From assembly GCF_964204865.1 (NCBI RefSeq), contig NC_135263.1:9035426-9099425 (forward strand): DNA of 64,000 nucleotides, written 5' to 3'. A program made the position numbers and the translations under genes. The notes below the pieces were generated by a model that was not told the DNA's origin, ran no database searches, and saw only the letters and a list, made by a program, of their open reading frames with translations. Numbering within the stretch: the first letter of the stretch is position 1; each line of letters opens with the position of its first letter. Below are positions 1 through 12,523 of the stretch, one piece after another. Source of the stretch: Styela clava. Lineage: Eukaryota > Chordata > Ascidiacea > Stolidobranchia > Styelidae.

Positions 1-540
1 TTAATAGATAGAAATTTATTGAAAATTGGAAGAATCCTGATTACAAAATCTTTACTGCTATCTAAATTATGGCATTTAGTTAGGTATGAATTTATACCCG
101 GAATGCGGATAAAAAATATAGAATCAATCTGTTGGAAATTTATCTGGAATGATAAGCCTCAATTAGTAAATAGATATAGTATGTGCTGATTTTTCACAAA
201 TGGGTTTGAAAATGCTAATTATCAAAATTTGAGAAGTCAAATTAATGCTATCCAAGTACAGTGGATTTTAAGATTATTGAAAAAATTGGTTAAAAGAGCC
301 AAATAATATATAGGAAACTACTGCAACATACCGTACTTTACAGTTTTCCTTACTGCCTTTGGAAATTTGGAATGCCTGCATCTCAATTTTAGACTGAAAA
401 AAAAATTCAAACTTTTAACAGTATTATAAATGCTTTTAAAGATAGTGAAAAGTGATCCAACTAACATTGTCGAAATTAAACAAGAAATGCTTGGTATATT
501 GAATTAATAGTAGATAATGATGGGATGGCAATACTATAGA
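1..540 (+). pseudogene. LINE reverse-transcriptase C-terminal fragment
   Basis: Frame 1 from the first base reads as the region that follows the reverse-transcriptase domain of L1/Tx1-type LINEs. It has a GRILITKSLLLSKLWH stretch and then WKFIWNDKPQ, where the family has a conserved W.F.WN.K. A TGA at 187-189 interrupts the frame, but homologous-looking sequence continues to a TAA near 304-306 (QINAIQVQWI motif). Broken pieces rich in W and F go on to about 540. The element enters from beyond the left edge, so its 5' part is not visible. It is a dead copy. The exact LINE clade cannot be told from this piece. Confidence 0.7.
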
Positions 541-557
541 AGACAAACCAAAATAAT

Positions 558-982
558 GTCTGGTATAGTTTAGTACCACAAGTACTTCCAGTAGGCGTAG
601 CATAACGGATTTTGCACATGTTATTCCTAACCTCCATCTGATTATGTCATTCATAAATTTCGTCACCATCACGCCATAGGCCTTGCCAAAGTATAATTGG
701 CATCTGCGCCGCCGATAACGAGCTCGCTAATGCCGGATATCTCTCTCATATCGTGATTGTTGTGACGAGAAAACTAGAGGAATAGATTGCTCGATTTCGG
801 GTGATCGTCTGCGCGTTTTGGACGACCATCCGGATATTTTGGTGGGCCTTATTACGCCACTGTGATGACGAAATGACAAAATTTTTTCGGTGACGTAGTC
901 AGGTGGGGGTTAGGATTGACATATGCAAAAATTGTCGAGCCAGGCCAACTAGAAGTGCATGTGGTACTAAACTATACCAGAC
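558..982. mobile_element. MITE with about 30-bp terminal inverted repeats
   Basis: The sequence starts GTCTGGTATAGTTTAGTACC and ends with its reverse complement, GGTACTAAACTATACCAGAC. The inverted match extends imperfectly for about 30 bases. The 425-bp body has no coding capacity. Possible imperfect target duplications (ccaaaata on each side, a few bases off the ends) are weak, so the superfamily is not assigned. It inserted in or next to the LINE remnant. Confidence 0.75.
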
Positions 983-1847
983 CCCCAAAATAGGTAGAGG
1001 CGGTTCATAAGTTTATTTATGTACTATTTTGTATTTTCATTTTTGTATACATCTATTCTGTATTTTGATTTGATTACGTCTGTTTACATCCGTCTAGCTA
1101 GAATGTTTCACTTCTCGGTACCTTTCTGTAACAGTGTGTTCTGGACAATACCTTATCGTACAGGCAATAAAATCATGAAATATGGCAAATAAATTAGATT
1201 GAAATTTAGCAAGAGGCATTGTGATTACGCAAGGCATCATAAACGAAGATGACAAACATCATAGTATAAAATTCGGCGAATGTGTGAAGCAAGAAGCTGG
1301 AGTGCGAGAGAGAGTCTTAACTTTGTGTTATCTTTTGATCAGAGCTTCATGAAATGTAGAAATACCTTGATATAGTGTTTTATTATGGGAGTAATTGAGA
1401 TAAACTCAAAGAGTTGCAGTTCTTACCACTTCATGGCAACTCCTGCCATGAACGAACCGTGGCGTCTCTTGCCATTGTTTATGACGCTATTACTGGTATA
1501 TGCACAAAGTTAAACTTTCAAATTTGAATATCCTATCTTACCAAATAATATCTATTTTGTCAACTGTTTTGAGGAAAAAATGTACTTTTGAATTTTGGCA
1601 ATAAGTTCCCAATAAAAACCATAGGCAATCAATTTAAGCCTTCAATTATATATTGAAGCAACTTCTTCCATAATATTGCTTTAATAGTCTTTGTATTCGT
1701 GAATGTTGCAAGTAGGCTATCCATATTTAACTGGAATATTAAATTTCAGAAATTTATATTTTAAAATATCTCAAACTAATATTGATAAATTTTGACAATG
1801 TGAATGGAGCAAAATTATTGAACAACCAATTTTTTCAAGTCACAAGA
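983..1847. other. Upstream region of the ankyrin gene
   Basis: AT-rich sequence without a convincing coding region. A pyrimidine-rich stretch ending in AG at 1838-1839 lies just before the chosen start codon at 1848. It could be a 3' splice site joining an unseen 5' UTR exon, or a trans-splice acceptor. I see no clear promoter element. Confidence 0.4.
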
Positions 1848-4800
1848 ATGACAGAGGTTCATGCTCTGTTCGATACACAGCATCTGGTGAACAGTATTCA
1901 GGATGCAAATATATTGGAGCAAGCTGTATTTCATGGCGATGCAGATGAGGTCAGATCACTTATTTTTAAGAAAGAAGATGTCAATGCGATAGATAGTGAA
2001 AGGAGGTCACCACTACATGCCGCAGCATTTCTTGGTGATGGTGAAATTGTGGAACTGCTTATTTTAAGTGGTGCACATATCAATGCTAAGGACTCTAAAT
2101 GGATTACACCACTTCATAGAGCCTGTGCTTCAAGGTAAGTTTTGGAAATTTTTTGAAAGATGTTAGATAATATTTAGATTTTTTGATGGATTTGGATATT
2201 TAGAATTTTGATGTATTTGTTAATTAAGATAGATCCTTAAAAATTCAGTCATAGAGTACGGTATTATGTTTAAAATTTTTTGTCATCATAAACCCTCACT
2301 AGTCACAAAATCAAAGATGTTATCAATGGCCACATATGGGCCGGTGCCCTCAACTGTTCTTGACTTGCTTGGTCAGATTGTAAATTAGCATTGATATGAT
2401 TAGGCCAAAGCAAGCTTGAGGTCAAACTAATCTCAATGACAGAATGTAGATCACTCTGCTTTTTTAGATATTATCAATGACTTTGCTTATGTAAATATTA
2501 TAAATAAGGAAACTGAGATTCTAGTTTAATGAATCAATATAGCCTCATGGCATATTAGACAGCAACGTAATATCATTATTAATATCTAATTCAATTCATG
2601 GATTTGACATATTTCTGGCTGGTATAATTATATAAAAGGGATTTAGCATGAGATAATTAATCTATTCACATTTGATTATTGACATTGCCAGCAATCAGTT
2701 TGCTTTTAGGGTGGATAGGGTTTGCCAGATAGGTTTGATGACGTGAGCCTTGAGCCTATCTGATCCTATTCCTAACTAATGCAAAAAAAGAAATTTGAAA
2801 TTCTTAAAAGTTTATTACATATATGGAAATATTGCTGCTAGTTTTTATTTCCCTATTGATATTTCTGCAATGAATCATGATTTAATACTCTATGACTCAT
2901 TAAACAAGTCTACATGATTTGTCCTTATTACCACACATCGCCATTTTGACTCAGTACTACAGCATTTGAGATTAAAATGATACCTGAACAACACTGTATC
3001 ATTTATTTTAATAATAATATATGAATTGGAACAACTCAAAAGTATAAATCAAGAATTGCTTTTCATCATTGGGGTATAAAAAGATTATTAACTTATTAAT
3101 ACTAGAATTAAAAAAGACTACCATTCATGCTAGGAAATATCTCAATCACATCGACCAGTTCAAGTCGGTTTAATGAAAAACAAACTCGTATGTTGTGAAG
3201 CAAATAAAATAAGCAAATCAGGCAATATTAAATAAATCCTTCAAATCCCTTCTAAGATCTTGCTATGGTGGTTTCTTGTGACGTTTCAACCTCATATTAT
3301 TGGTATTAAAAAAGGTGAAAAGTTCATTATTGTAATTGTGTAGTTATAAATAAATGTCGAATATGTTCGCTCAGCTTGATTAACTTGATTACTTGTTTAT
3401 TGAACATTGCAGTTCAACTGTTATCAAAACTTTGAGAGAATTTAATTAAATCAATTTATCAATTAAATCTTTATTATTGCTTTTGTCAATATGTTTTGAA
3501 TTATATTTGATGAGATTTATATGAGTTTTAAAGCAATTTGGTGATTTGCAATTGATTCATCTTTCATTCATTTTTGTATTTGACATTTAACATGAAAGAT
3601 ATTTGATTAAATGGCAAAAGCAACAAGTGTCGCCTTTCGCGAGTAGAGAATTAAACTGCCTTGGGCATATTAAGGCATCCGATTTCCAGATGATTTCATT
3701 AATTCTTGAGGGAATTTTGATATAAATTATTCCTGAGGAAAATAAATCAATACAATTGATCAAATATTATAAGAAAGCAATCCACGGTGATTGGAATACC
3801 ATTTAGTTTCGTTTTTGATTGTTATTTGTGTAGCTCAGCCCAAAATATTCCATTCAATACATGATTTGGTTGTCTGGTTTAGTATGTCCATATTCTTTAA
3901 TATACCGCGAATATCTCTATGGTTAAATTTAAGGATGTTCTAGTTAATTATTATTTATTCAAGTAGATATTTTCAGATATGAATATCATGATTCATAAGT
4001 TATGAATGAAATGGCATCATAGCCCAAAACTAATAAATTTAGAATAATTGTGATTGCTAGACAACGTATCTCTATATATAATTCTAAATATGAAACCTTT
4101 TTGGGCACTGTTAGAATTTTTTGTAATTAGGTATTATATGGATTTATATCTGAAACTCTTTTTTCAATCTGTAGGGGAGGTGAAGCTGTCAAAATCCTTC
4201 TTAAACATCAGGCTGATGTCAATGCAAGAGATAAATCTTGGCAATCTCCATTGCATGTTGCAGCAGCTCATGATGCTCTTGCATGTGCAGAATTGCTTGT
4301 GCCACATCTAAGCAATCTCAATCTGTCTGATAGGGCAGGTAGGCAAGCACTACATCATGCTGCCCTGAATGGACATATTAGTATTGTTAATTTACTTCTG
4401 GACAATGGTGCAAATGTGCATGCATATGATCGTCAAGAGAGGAGGGCAATCCATTGGGCTGCTTACATGGGTCATACTGAAATTATTAAAGCCCTCGTGT
4501 CACATGGAGCAGAAATCAATTGTCGCGATAAACATAATCAGAATACGCCAATGCACGCTGCGGCCTCTGCTGGACAAATTTCAGTTGTTAAAATGTTTAT
4601 AGATCTTGGTTGTGATATAAATACTCCCAATGGGCATCGTGATACTCCTCTTCATCTTGCCTGCTTGAATGGTCAGGATGTTGTTGTACACGAGCTGTTA
4701 AAAGCAGGTGCAAAAGTTAATATGGCTAATGACAACAGTTGTACACCGCTACACCTAGCGGCTAAGTCTACCCACGGTGCTCTTTCTCTTGAATTGCTAG

Positions 4801-7800
4801 TTAATAGTGAAGCTAATGTCAATGTACAAGATGAAAATGGGAAGACCCCACTGCACATGACGGCAGTTCATGGACGATTTACTCGATCGCAAAAGTTGTT
4901 ACAAAATGGTGCTCGAGTTGACCTTGCTGATAAAGAAGGTAACACGGCGCTTCATGTTGCTTCACGCTATGGTCATGAACTGTTGGTAACAACCCTCTTA
5001 GAATCAAACGCGAACCCAAGGAGGCATGGGACAGATGGTGCGATACCTTTGGGACTAGCAGCTATTCATGGTAATGTTAATTGCTGTCGTAAATTACTTT
5101 TATCAAGATCAGACGATGATCCTGAAAGTAATCCCGAAGTTCATATCAATATTAAAGATAATAATGATCGGACTTGTCTTCACTACGCAGCTTGCGGTGG
5201 ATCTTTAGAATGCCTTGATATGTTTATGTCATATGTGGAACCTGTTGATGCATTCAAAAGAGATAAGCATGGTCGGACGCCACTGTATTACGCTCTGGGA
5301 TCTGCTCGATTTGATTGCGCCAAACGACTTATCACAACCATGGCTTCTATTAGCATTGATGATGGAGTTAGTGCTTTTGATATAAATGATGCAGATGAAT
5401 GTGGAAGAACACTACTTCATCATGCTGTTGCTGCAGATTGGAATGGTCGTTGTGTCGAACTTCTTTTGTCTCGCAATGCTGATTGTGGCCTAACTGACAA
5501 ACATCGTCACACACCAATGCATTATGCGGCAATATGCGGTCATGATACTATTGTTGAAATGCTGTATGATCAACAACCTTCTGTTTTAGAGCAAGCTCAT
5601 AAAGATATGCACGTTCCCTCTCCACTGCATTATGCCGCTTACAACGGCCACACTGATGTAGTATCATATCTTGCCGACATCTTAATCGATTTAGAAATTT
5701 GTGATGAGCAAGGTCGAACTCCACTGCAAATCGCTTCTTTCCAAGGTCATGCCGATTGTATTCAATCTTTGTTAATACAAGGTGCTTCCTTTATGCAAGT
5801 AAATGAAAATACAAAACAGACTGCTCTTCATCTGGCGGCTTGTAATGGACACACCAAAGTCATGAAATTGTTATTAGAGGATGCAGCTGTTGACAGTGGA
5901 GGAATGGATGATCAAGAGGTCAAAAAATACATTAATGCTAAGGATATCAATGGCACGACTGCACTTATGCATTGCGTCACAAATGGCCATGTAACGTCAT
6001 TAGAATTCTTACTCAGTCAAGGAGCTAACCCACTTTTAAGAGATAAGTATGGTTGTACTGCCATGCACCGTGCAGCCGCTATTGGACACGAGGATGTCAT
6101 AATCAGTCTATTGAAGCATTTCAATGGTGGACGTAGTTATGATGAAAATACTAGTGGTCCTGCCAGTAAAGCTACCGTTATGCAGAGTCGTACAGGAAAG
6201 ACCCCCCTTCATTTTGCTTCTATACGTGGCAGCACAGATATATTGGAAACTCTTCTACGCTATGCCGCATCTGTAAATACTGTCGATAAGTTTGGATACA
6301 CGGCACTGCATTACGCATGCTACGAAGGACACGAAGGCTGCGTTGAAGCTTTAGTGATGCATGAGTCTTTCTCTACTATGGAGGGTTCTGCATTTAGTCC
6401 ATTGCATTGTGCTGTCTACAACGATAACGAGATTTGTGCGGACAGACTACTCGATGTTTTCGATGATGAAGTCACACACATCTTCGATAACTTGGGTCGG
6501 ACACCATTGCATGTTGCTGCCATGAAAGATCATATTGACTGCATACAGTTTCTGCTCAGTCACTCTGCAGATGTCAATGCTGTGGATAGCATGGCAAGGA
6601 CGCCACTCATGTTGGCGGCTATTGAAGGAAATATTAATGCAGTTGAACTCTTGTTGAATATGAAATCTGATGTAGCTCTGGTTGATAAAGATAATAACAA
6701 TGCTCTTCATCTAGCTTGTTTGAATAGAAAAAGTGACTGCGCTATTACAATTATAGAAAAGGCTGGAGAACCAGCAATTGTGAATGCACAGAATAATGAT
6801 GGACAGACTCCTCTACATATATCCGGGAAAGCTGGTCTATTGCCGGTGAGTTTGATTAGTGATATTCTATATTTTATATACTATCCTGTTATCCTATCCA
6901 TTTGGTTTATCTTAGATAAGAGTGTTTATAGATAATTACAATATACGTAGAATTCCAGTTTTGCATTCAGTATTGTACTCTGTCAGATCGGTGAGGTGAA
7001 CTCCAGTCAAACTAACTACTATCCATCAAAAACGCATATGTGTAGCCCTAAAGAACATGAAGTCGTTTACTCATGTTCACACTGGCTGGTATGAACTTAT
7101 TTGATTTATTTTTTGATCAATTGACTTCATAATTCGTAACTCATAATATGTTGTTAATCACAGTATCAATAATATAGGGCAAAGGGAAAAAGTCAACACT
7201 ACATTTAGCCTCGTGCTCAAGTTCGTATAACATCAGGATCACCCATACTCCTACAAAAATGAGAAACCCTGCTTTTTCTACATTTTACTCACAGACCACC
7301 AATTGCGCACCTTTGTGTACAACAACTTATCAGATGATATTATTAGTGGTTAGCCCTTAGCGCCCATATAGTCGTTCTTGGCTGTTTTCCTGAATATATT
7401 AACTTGATTTGCAAGACTCTTGTCAATCGGCATTCAGTGACATATAGTACATTTGCATCAGCGTAATTCCATATAGTTTAATATTTACCTATTGATATTT
7501 TGGTGGTTATCCATTATTTTGCTCAGAGATGAGTCTCATTTACATCTTGACTGAGTGGGCGTGAGGCGGCTGCATGACCTTGATTTGAGTAAATCTTCTG
7601 AAATCTTCTAGCGTTTGCAATCAAATTAATTGCATGTAATTTATATATGACTCAATGTTTTAATAATTGTTTAATGCAGGTTACTCAGCAGTTGCTTATG
7701 CATGACGCAGCAACAGAAATTTTGGACAATCGAGGCATGAATGCAGCGTTATCTTGCGCACCAACTAATGATGTAGCAGACTGTCTCGAATTGATAATAT

Positions 7801-7979
7801 CGTTCATGACGGACAATTCAAACACTACTTCACATTCATCAACTGCGCCAAGATCGAGTATGGAATCGTCACAATCTAGAGCTTCCTATGTTGGAACAAT
7901 TATAGAAAAAATATCAGAAAACCATGAACCCGAAGTCAATGGTGAAGTAGATAACGTAGACTCTGATACATACTTTTAG
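1848..7979 (+). CDS. ANKRD28/44/52-like ankyrin repeat protein (PP6 regulatory subunit)
   Basis: Three coding exons: 1848-2134, 4175-6845 and 7680-7979, with donors gtaagt and gtgagt and acceptors ctgtag and atgcag. They join in frame to 1085 codons plus stop (vertebrate ANKRD28 about 1053, ANKRD52 about 1076 residues). The protein is almost wholly ankyrin repeats, close to 28, with TPLHxAA cores. Family signatures include an N-terminal LIFKKEDVN, RRAIHWAAYMGH and, near the end, a CAPTNDVADCL block. The last 55 or so residues are a Ser/Asn/Glu-rich tail. In vertebrates this family scaffolds protein phosphatase 6 with its SAPS subunits. I chose the ATG at 1848 because upstream in-frame residues (from 1782) do not resemble the family and a possible acceptor lies between. 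The single 2.7-kb exon carrying most repeats is notable. Which of the three vertebrate paralogues it matches cannot be decided by eye; it may be the single pro-orthologue. Confidence 0.93.
2135..4174 (+). other. Intron 1 of the ankyrin gene
   Basis: A 2.0-kb GT-AG intron (gtaagt to ctgtag), AT-rich. It splits an arginine codon inside an ankyrin repeat. I see no transposon ends or RNA gene in it. Confidence 0.85.
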
Positions 7980-10411
7980 TCTTACGTTGTTGAGCATCTG
8001 TCCGGCAACAAAAATATTTGATTTAGAAAACGAAGAAGCAAGGAATCGCTAATGTATCACAGGGTTTATAAGTACTTCCGTAACCCGCAACAACGTTCTA
8101 GCTTCATCTCACGTATATCACTTTTGTTGAGGTGGCAAATGCTTCATAAATACCCCTGATGCGAATTCTTTTATTCATAGACGTTGGATTTTTTTTATAT
8201 ATTGTTTGATAGATAGCTCATTTTGAATATGAATTTTATTACCTCGAATACTTATAGCGCGAGCTGTATGGTAGTTTTTAGTCCTTGAGATCAAAATGAT
8301 GACCAAGTTGGTAACCATGGAACAAATTACTTATTGAACTTTTCTTGAATTCATGTTCTTCATTTCATACTCATTGTTGAAGTTTAGAAGCTTATTTGTC
8401 ATCAACACCATTATCAATCCAAAATGAATCATGTGAATGGTCCAGCAGTGTATATTCAATGTCATGCAGCAGTGGTCTCCCGGCTATTCATCTTAAGAAT
8501 ATTATGTTTTTCGTTATATATGCGGTGGTTTTGGCATAACTTTTAGCATGATTTTATATTTATTTATTAGATTATACAACTTCATAGATTGGAACAGGCT
8601 TGAGACCAAGTTGTACTTGAATTGAAAAACTGGAATCCTCAAATTATACTCAAAAAAGACTACTGGTAGCTAGTATTGAAAATAATATATTCTTTGAGAA
8701 TACATATATGAATAGTTGAATTGTTCTTTTTGAATCATCATCCATACTCATGCAATTTTGTGGAATAGTTTCATTTCCTTTTTCCAGTTATAACTGGAGA
8801 TGGAAATTGACTGGATTGCGACCAGCCAGCCACTTATTGTATTTAGGAACTTTAAACAGCTTTCACACTTTCTTTTGTATCTATGCGATTAAAAAGATTT
8901 GCCTTTATACAATTTGTGGGAGTGTGCTTTCATTCAAACACCCCTTCGACAATATATATTTGGGTCCCAATCCCAAAGATAGATCCCTTCTGGGATGGTT
9001 GAAGTGTTGATCCTTCCTGCTAAATATATATATTTTGAGTGTTAAAACATTTTTGCTGATAATTTGATTATTCCTGACCACCAGTATTGTTTAGGCTCTT
9101 TTAAAACCTTTTGAAAATTGTCATATTTAGATGCTTCTAATGCGATTCAAAAGTGTATTCTGTATATTCGACTAAATGCATTATTTAGTAAAATGCATTG
9201 TGATATTTTATCAACTGCCTGCCTAAATTGCCCTTAGCTTATTGCTTTAGTCTGCTCAGTTTATCAACTTAGTTTTTCAATGTGATTAGATGCAGATTTC
9301 TGACTTATTCTTGTTCAGATTTTGTGTATTTATGTAACTAAGATCGTAACTGGTATTCTATTTGGACCTATTTAATATGTTTGTTATATTTGTCTTATCA
9401 TTGTGTTGTTTGGAATACTTTGTATTCTATACCAGGCTGGGATTTTATTAAGCGCTTCCAAACTGATATTGTTATACATGTATTATATAATTTCTTTTTG
9501 ACAAATTTAGGTAAAACTTATGCCAACGCAATTACAATAACCTGAATCCAGTTGGAAACTCCCTTTCTTGTAACACAGAAAATTCCTCCTATACAATGTA
9601 TAATAATATTAATGTAAATTTTCAATCTGCTATCGAACTCTTATTGCAAATTTGTTTGATAGCACACGAAATTTCCTTGAATTTTATAGAAGACCTGTTT
9701 GTTTTCTGTCATGTCCATTAATTTATCATCATCTCATTCAATTAACATTACTGTAAATGTTCCAATTAAGTTTATACTTTATTTTTTCATGATTTATCAT
9801 TATCTGTAATATGATGGAAGTCATATTAATCTCTTGACTCCGAAACTTGATTATTTTTCATAATTTGCTCAATAACGTATGGAAATCGATTTTTTTTGCA
9901 TGTCCTAGTTAGTTATTGTTGTTAATATGAGAACTGTACTACCTACTCAGTGATAAATACATCCAATGTGCTCCCATATTTTTGACGTTTATTTACAGCC
10001 CAACATTTAAATCAGTCCTCACAATGTTTGACTCAATTAATTTTATTTTATATTCTTAGATGGATTGATAATTTGAATTCACTGTTTTCATGTTATATTT
10101 TTGAGTCAACATTACAGTAATAATTAATTTAGCGTTTTGCTTTACCATTTATAATAAGAGATTTGGTCATGTAGTTATAAAATCCTTTAATTTCATTGGT
10201 CTTGTGGTGGTTTTGCATTGAGGCGCTGATAGAGCGAGCTAATTTGTGTAAATTCCTTCCATAAAACGATGAAGACTTTAGTTTCAACTCTCCAGTTGTC
10301 ATTGAAGGTTATGCAGGTATGAGAAATGTGAACATGAAAGTTTGATAGGAGTGGCCCGGTAAGCAATATTGGGTGTCTGGGTCAGATTTCACAGTTTAGT
10401 GTGATTTATGT
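7980..10411. other. AT-rich intergenic region and probable 3' UTR
   Basis: Very AT-rich sequence after the ankyrin gene stop. No open frame resembles a known protein. The first part is presumably 3' UTR, but no single poly(A) signal stands out. I see no repeats with clear ends. Confidence 0.5.
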
Positions 10412-10900
10412 TCATACTTCATAAAACTGCAGATGAAAATGCTCGGCTGCATTCGGGCTAGGCGTGTGGTGCATCGTACTATGCGTTAGTAATACGCTTG
10501 CCACAGCACCGCTAATTACCCTGTGTAGATAGTTATGTGCGTCGTAGGGTGGTTTACGTAACCACTGGTCGTTCCACCACCATAAAGTCCATGCAACCGA
10601 AAACAAAATAATTGATACCACACCCGACATGGACTGGTAACCGGGCGATAGGCCGTGGTTTGCCATATGACTAAGCCGTCCCCTGACGGCTTCCCCCAGA
10701 ACGAGCACGTAATTATTATCCTAACACGTGCTCGGAAAAGCATCAAGGGCTCAATAACTCGACTTTTGGCGTATCGTGATAAGCATTCGAAACATCCATT
10801 CATTGCACTCCTAATTGTTCTACGAGGTTTCCCAGGTATCACCTTTTTTAACTGCATACCGTACCGGTACCTAACGGTTATCAAATCAAGATAACTAGGA
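10412..10900. other. GC-raised island with overlapping open frames, unidentified
   Basis: About 480 bases clearly richer in GC than the surroundings. Two overlapping minus-strand frames are open (10412-10708 and 10516-10884), and a plus frame at 10655-10894. The first minus frame has a hydrophobic stretch (SGVVSIILFSVAWTLWWW) that could span a membrane. A 9-bp perfect stem (CGAGCACGT / ACGTGCTCG) sits near 10698-10735. I recognise no family. It may be a decayed repeat or a captured fragment, and a real gene is not supported. Confidence 0.3.
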
Positions 10901-10965
10901 TGAGTTGCTGTTCACATGCGTGATTTGTAGTGTACATGGCGCACCCAAGAATGGTTTCCTTATCA

Positions 10966-11302
10966 AAGGGGTGGGCAACTTCTCTAGCCGGCGGGCCAGG
11001 TGTGGGAAAATGAAGTCATGTGGGCCGGATTATTACATGAATAGTATCGTAGTAGTATATATTTACGATAGTATTTAATATCTTAATCCGTAGTAGTATA
11101 TATTTACGCTTAATCACATATTTATTTGCTAATGCAAGAAAAAAAAATTATAACTAGCGTTAAAAGTAAAGCTTAAACTTTACAAAAAATAGAGGCCAAA
11201 AAATAATGAATTTATCATAATGTACTGATGTACATCAGCGGGCCGGTCAAAATCTCGTCGCGGGCCGGACGCGGCCCGCGGGCAGTATGTTGCCCACCCC
11301 TG
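10966..11302. mobile_element. hAT MITE, 337 bp, perfect 8-bp TSD
   Basis: The ends are AAGGGGTGGGCAAC and GTTGCCCACCCCTG, the usual CAGGGGTGGGCAAC inverted terminus of hAT elements with the first base changed on the left. The 8-bp direct repeat CCTTATCA flanks it exactly (10958-10965 and 11303-11310). Sub-terminal sequence is rich in GGGCCGG and GCCCGCGG, typical of this MITE group. No transposase is encoded. Confidence 0.93.
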
Positions 11303-11310
11303 CCTTATCA

Positions 11311-11699
11311 TATAGGTATTGTGCAATATAAGGCTGATTGCGATACATGACAAGATTTTTGGGGGAATCAAACAATATTTCGGTATTCAGGGAGCGCAAC
11401 ACTGAAAACATACAAACACGCTTATCTACTGAACCATAGATCAGAACCGCGATTTTTGACTTGGTGCGCCGGGGTACCACTGTGAAGCTAGTAGCAAACC
11501 TTCTTCGAATTGTGCGCAGCGGTGCGTTAAGTCTCGTTTTTGTGCTCATTGAAGAGTGATATTACAGTTTTGTGCTTTTTGAAGGGTGATGGAGTAAAAC
11601 GTAGGCGATTTCTAAATTCCACACGGCAGAATTGCTCTCGATTATAGAATTGCTCTCGATTATAGATATGGAAGAAACATCAAGACCAACCATCCGAGA
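11311..11699. other. Non-coding spacer with a short tandem duplication
   Basis: No gene is seen. An 18-base motif (attgctctcgattataga) is repeated directly near 11630-11665. A similar imperfect doubling of gaagRGTGAT near 11550-11590 precedes it. Confidence 0.4.
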
Positions 11700-12500
11700 C
11701 CAACAATCGCCGTGAAAATGCACAATTGACGATTTTCACAGCGCTAATGATGTTATTAAAATAGCCGATTATTTTCGGCAGCGAGACGTGTTATTCAGCC
11801 GTAATGACAAATAGCGAAAGACAAATGTCTTGTTTCATGAAGAAAGATTAAAATTACATATTGTTTATTTATTTTTTGTCAATTGTGCGAGCGAGGCACT
11901 TTTTATTCATTGTAAAAATACCGGCGGGAAACTAGCGTAACTTTTTATATAAAATAATTAATGTGTAAAGTATCTTCAATCAACTTTTTGAACTAAATTT
12001 AATTCAATTAAATTTTATTGCTGACGCAGGGATTTGTCTAACGGTTGTCTTAAAAGCATTATCACCGAAAGAAATGCGATAGATACGTGTCAATATTACA
12101 AGAACAGCCCAGATTTATCAAATTTGCTTAAATACAAATTACATACAACACGATATTATCAGGGACTTTACCACACATTTTTATGTCCGCGGATTACGGT
12201 GTTAAGTTGAGAATTAACGCTTTCATTTTGTTGACGCAATTTATCTCACATTATTATGTCCAAAGATTGCCGTAGTATATTACAGTAGACTCTATCGACG
12301 CAACAACGAGTTACACTGAACACAATTAAATTAATATAGAAGGACTTTTCAAATTCCTGTAGTTGTCGCGGATTAAATATTTCACGCCACATAAGAGTCA
12401 TTGTACGCTGAATATGTCAGCCGTTTTAACGAACACACAATCTCGGCGAACGTTTTAGAAGCCGTTGCATGGGAATTTCCGATTTTGAACAATCGGTGAT
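11700..12500 (+). repeat. Direct repeat, left of satellite array 1
   Basis: Blocks here recur in the same orientation and order at about 13960-14455, on the other side of the satellite array. Examples are cagcgagacgtgttatt (near 11780) against cagcgtgacgtgttatt, and the tracts around gttacactgaacac and tacgctgaa followed by ttttaacga (near 12310-12440). Identity is imperfect, perhaps 65-75% by eye. The array thus appears to lie between two copies, or between two halves, of one older repeat. Confidence 0.6.
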
Positions 12501-12523
12501 TTTAATAACAATATTAGTGCTGT

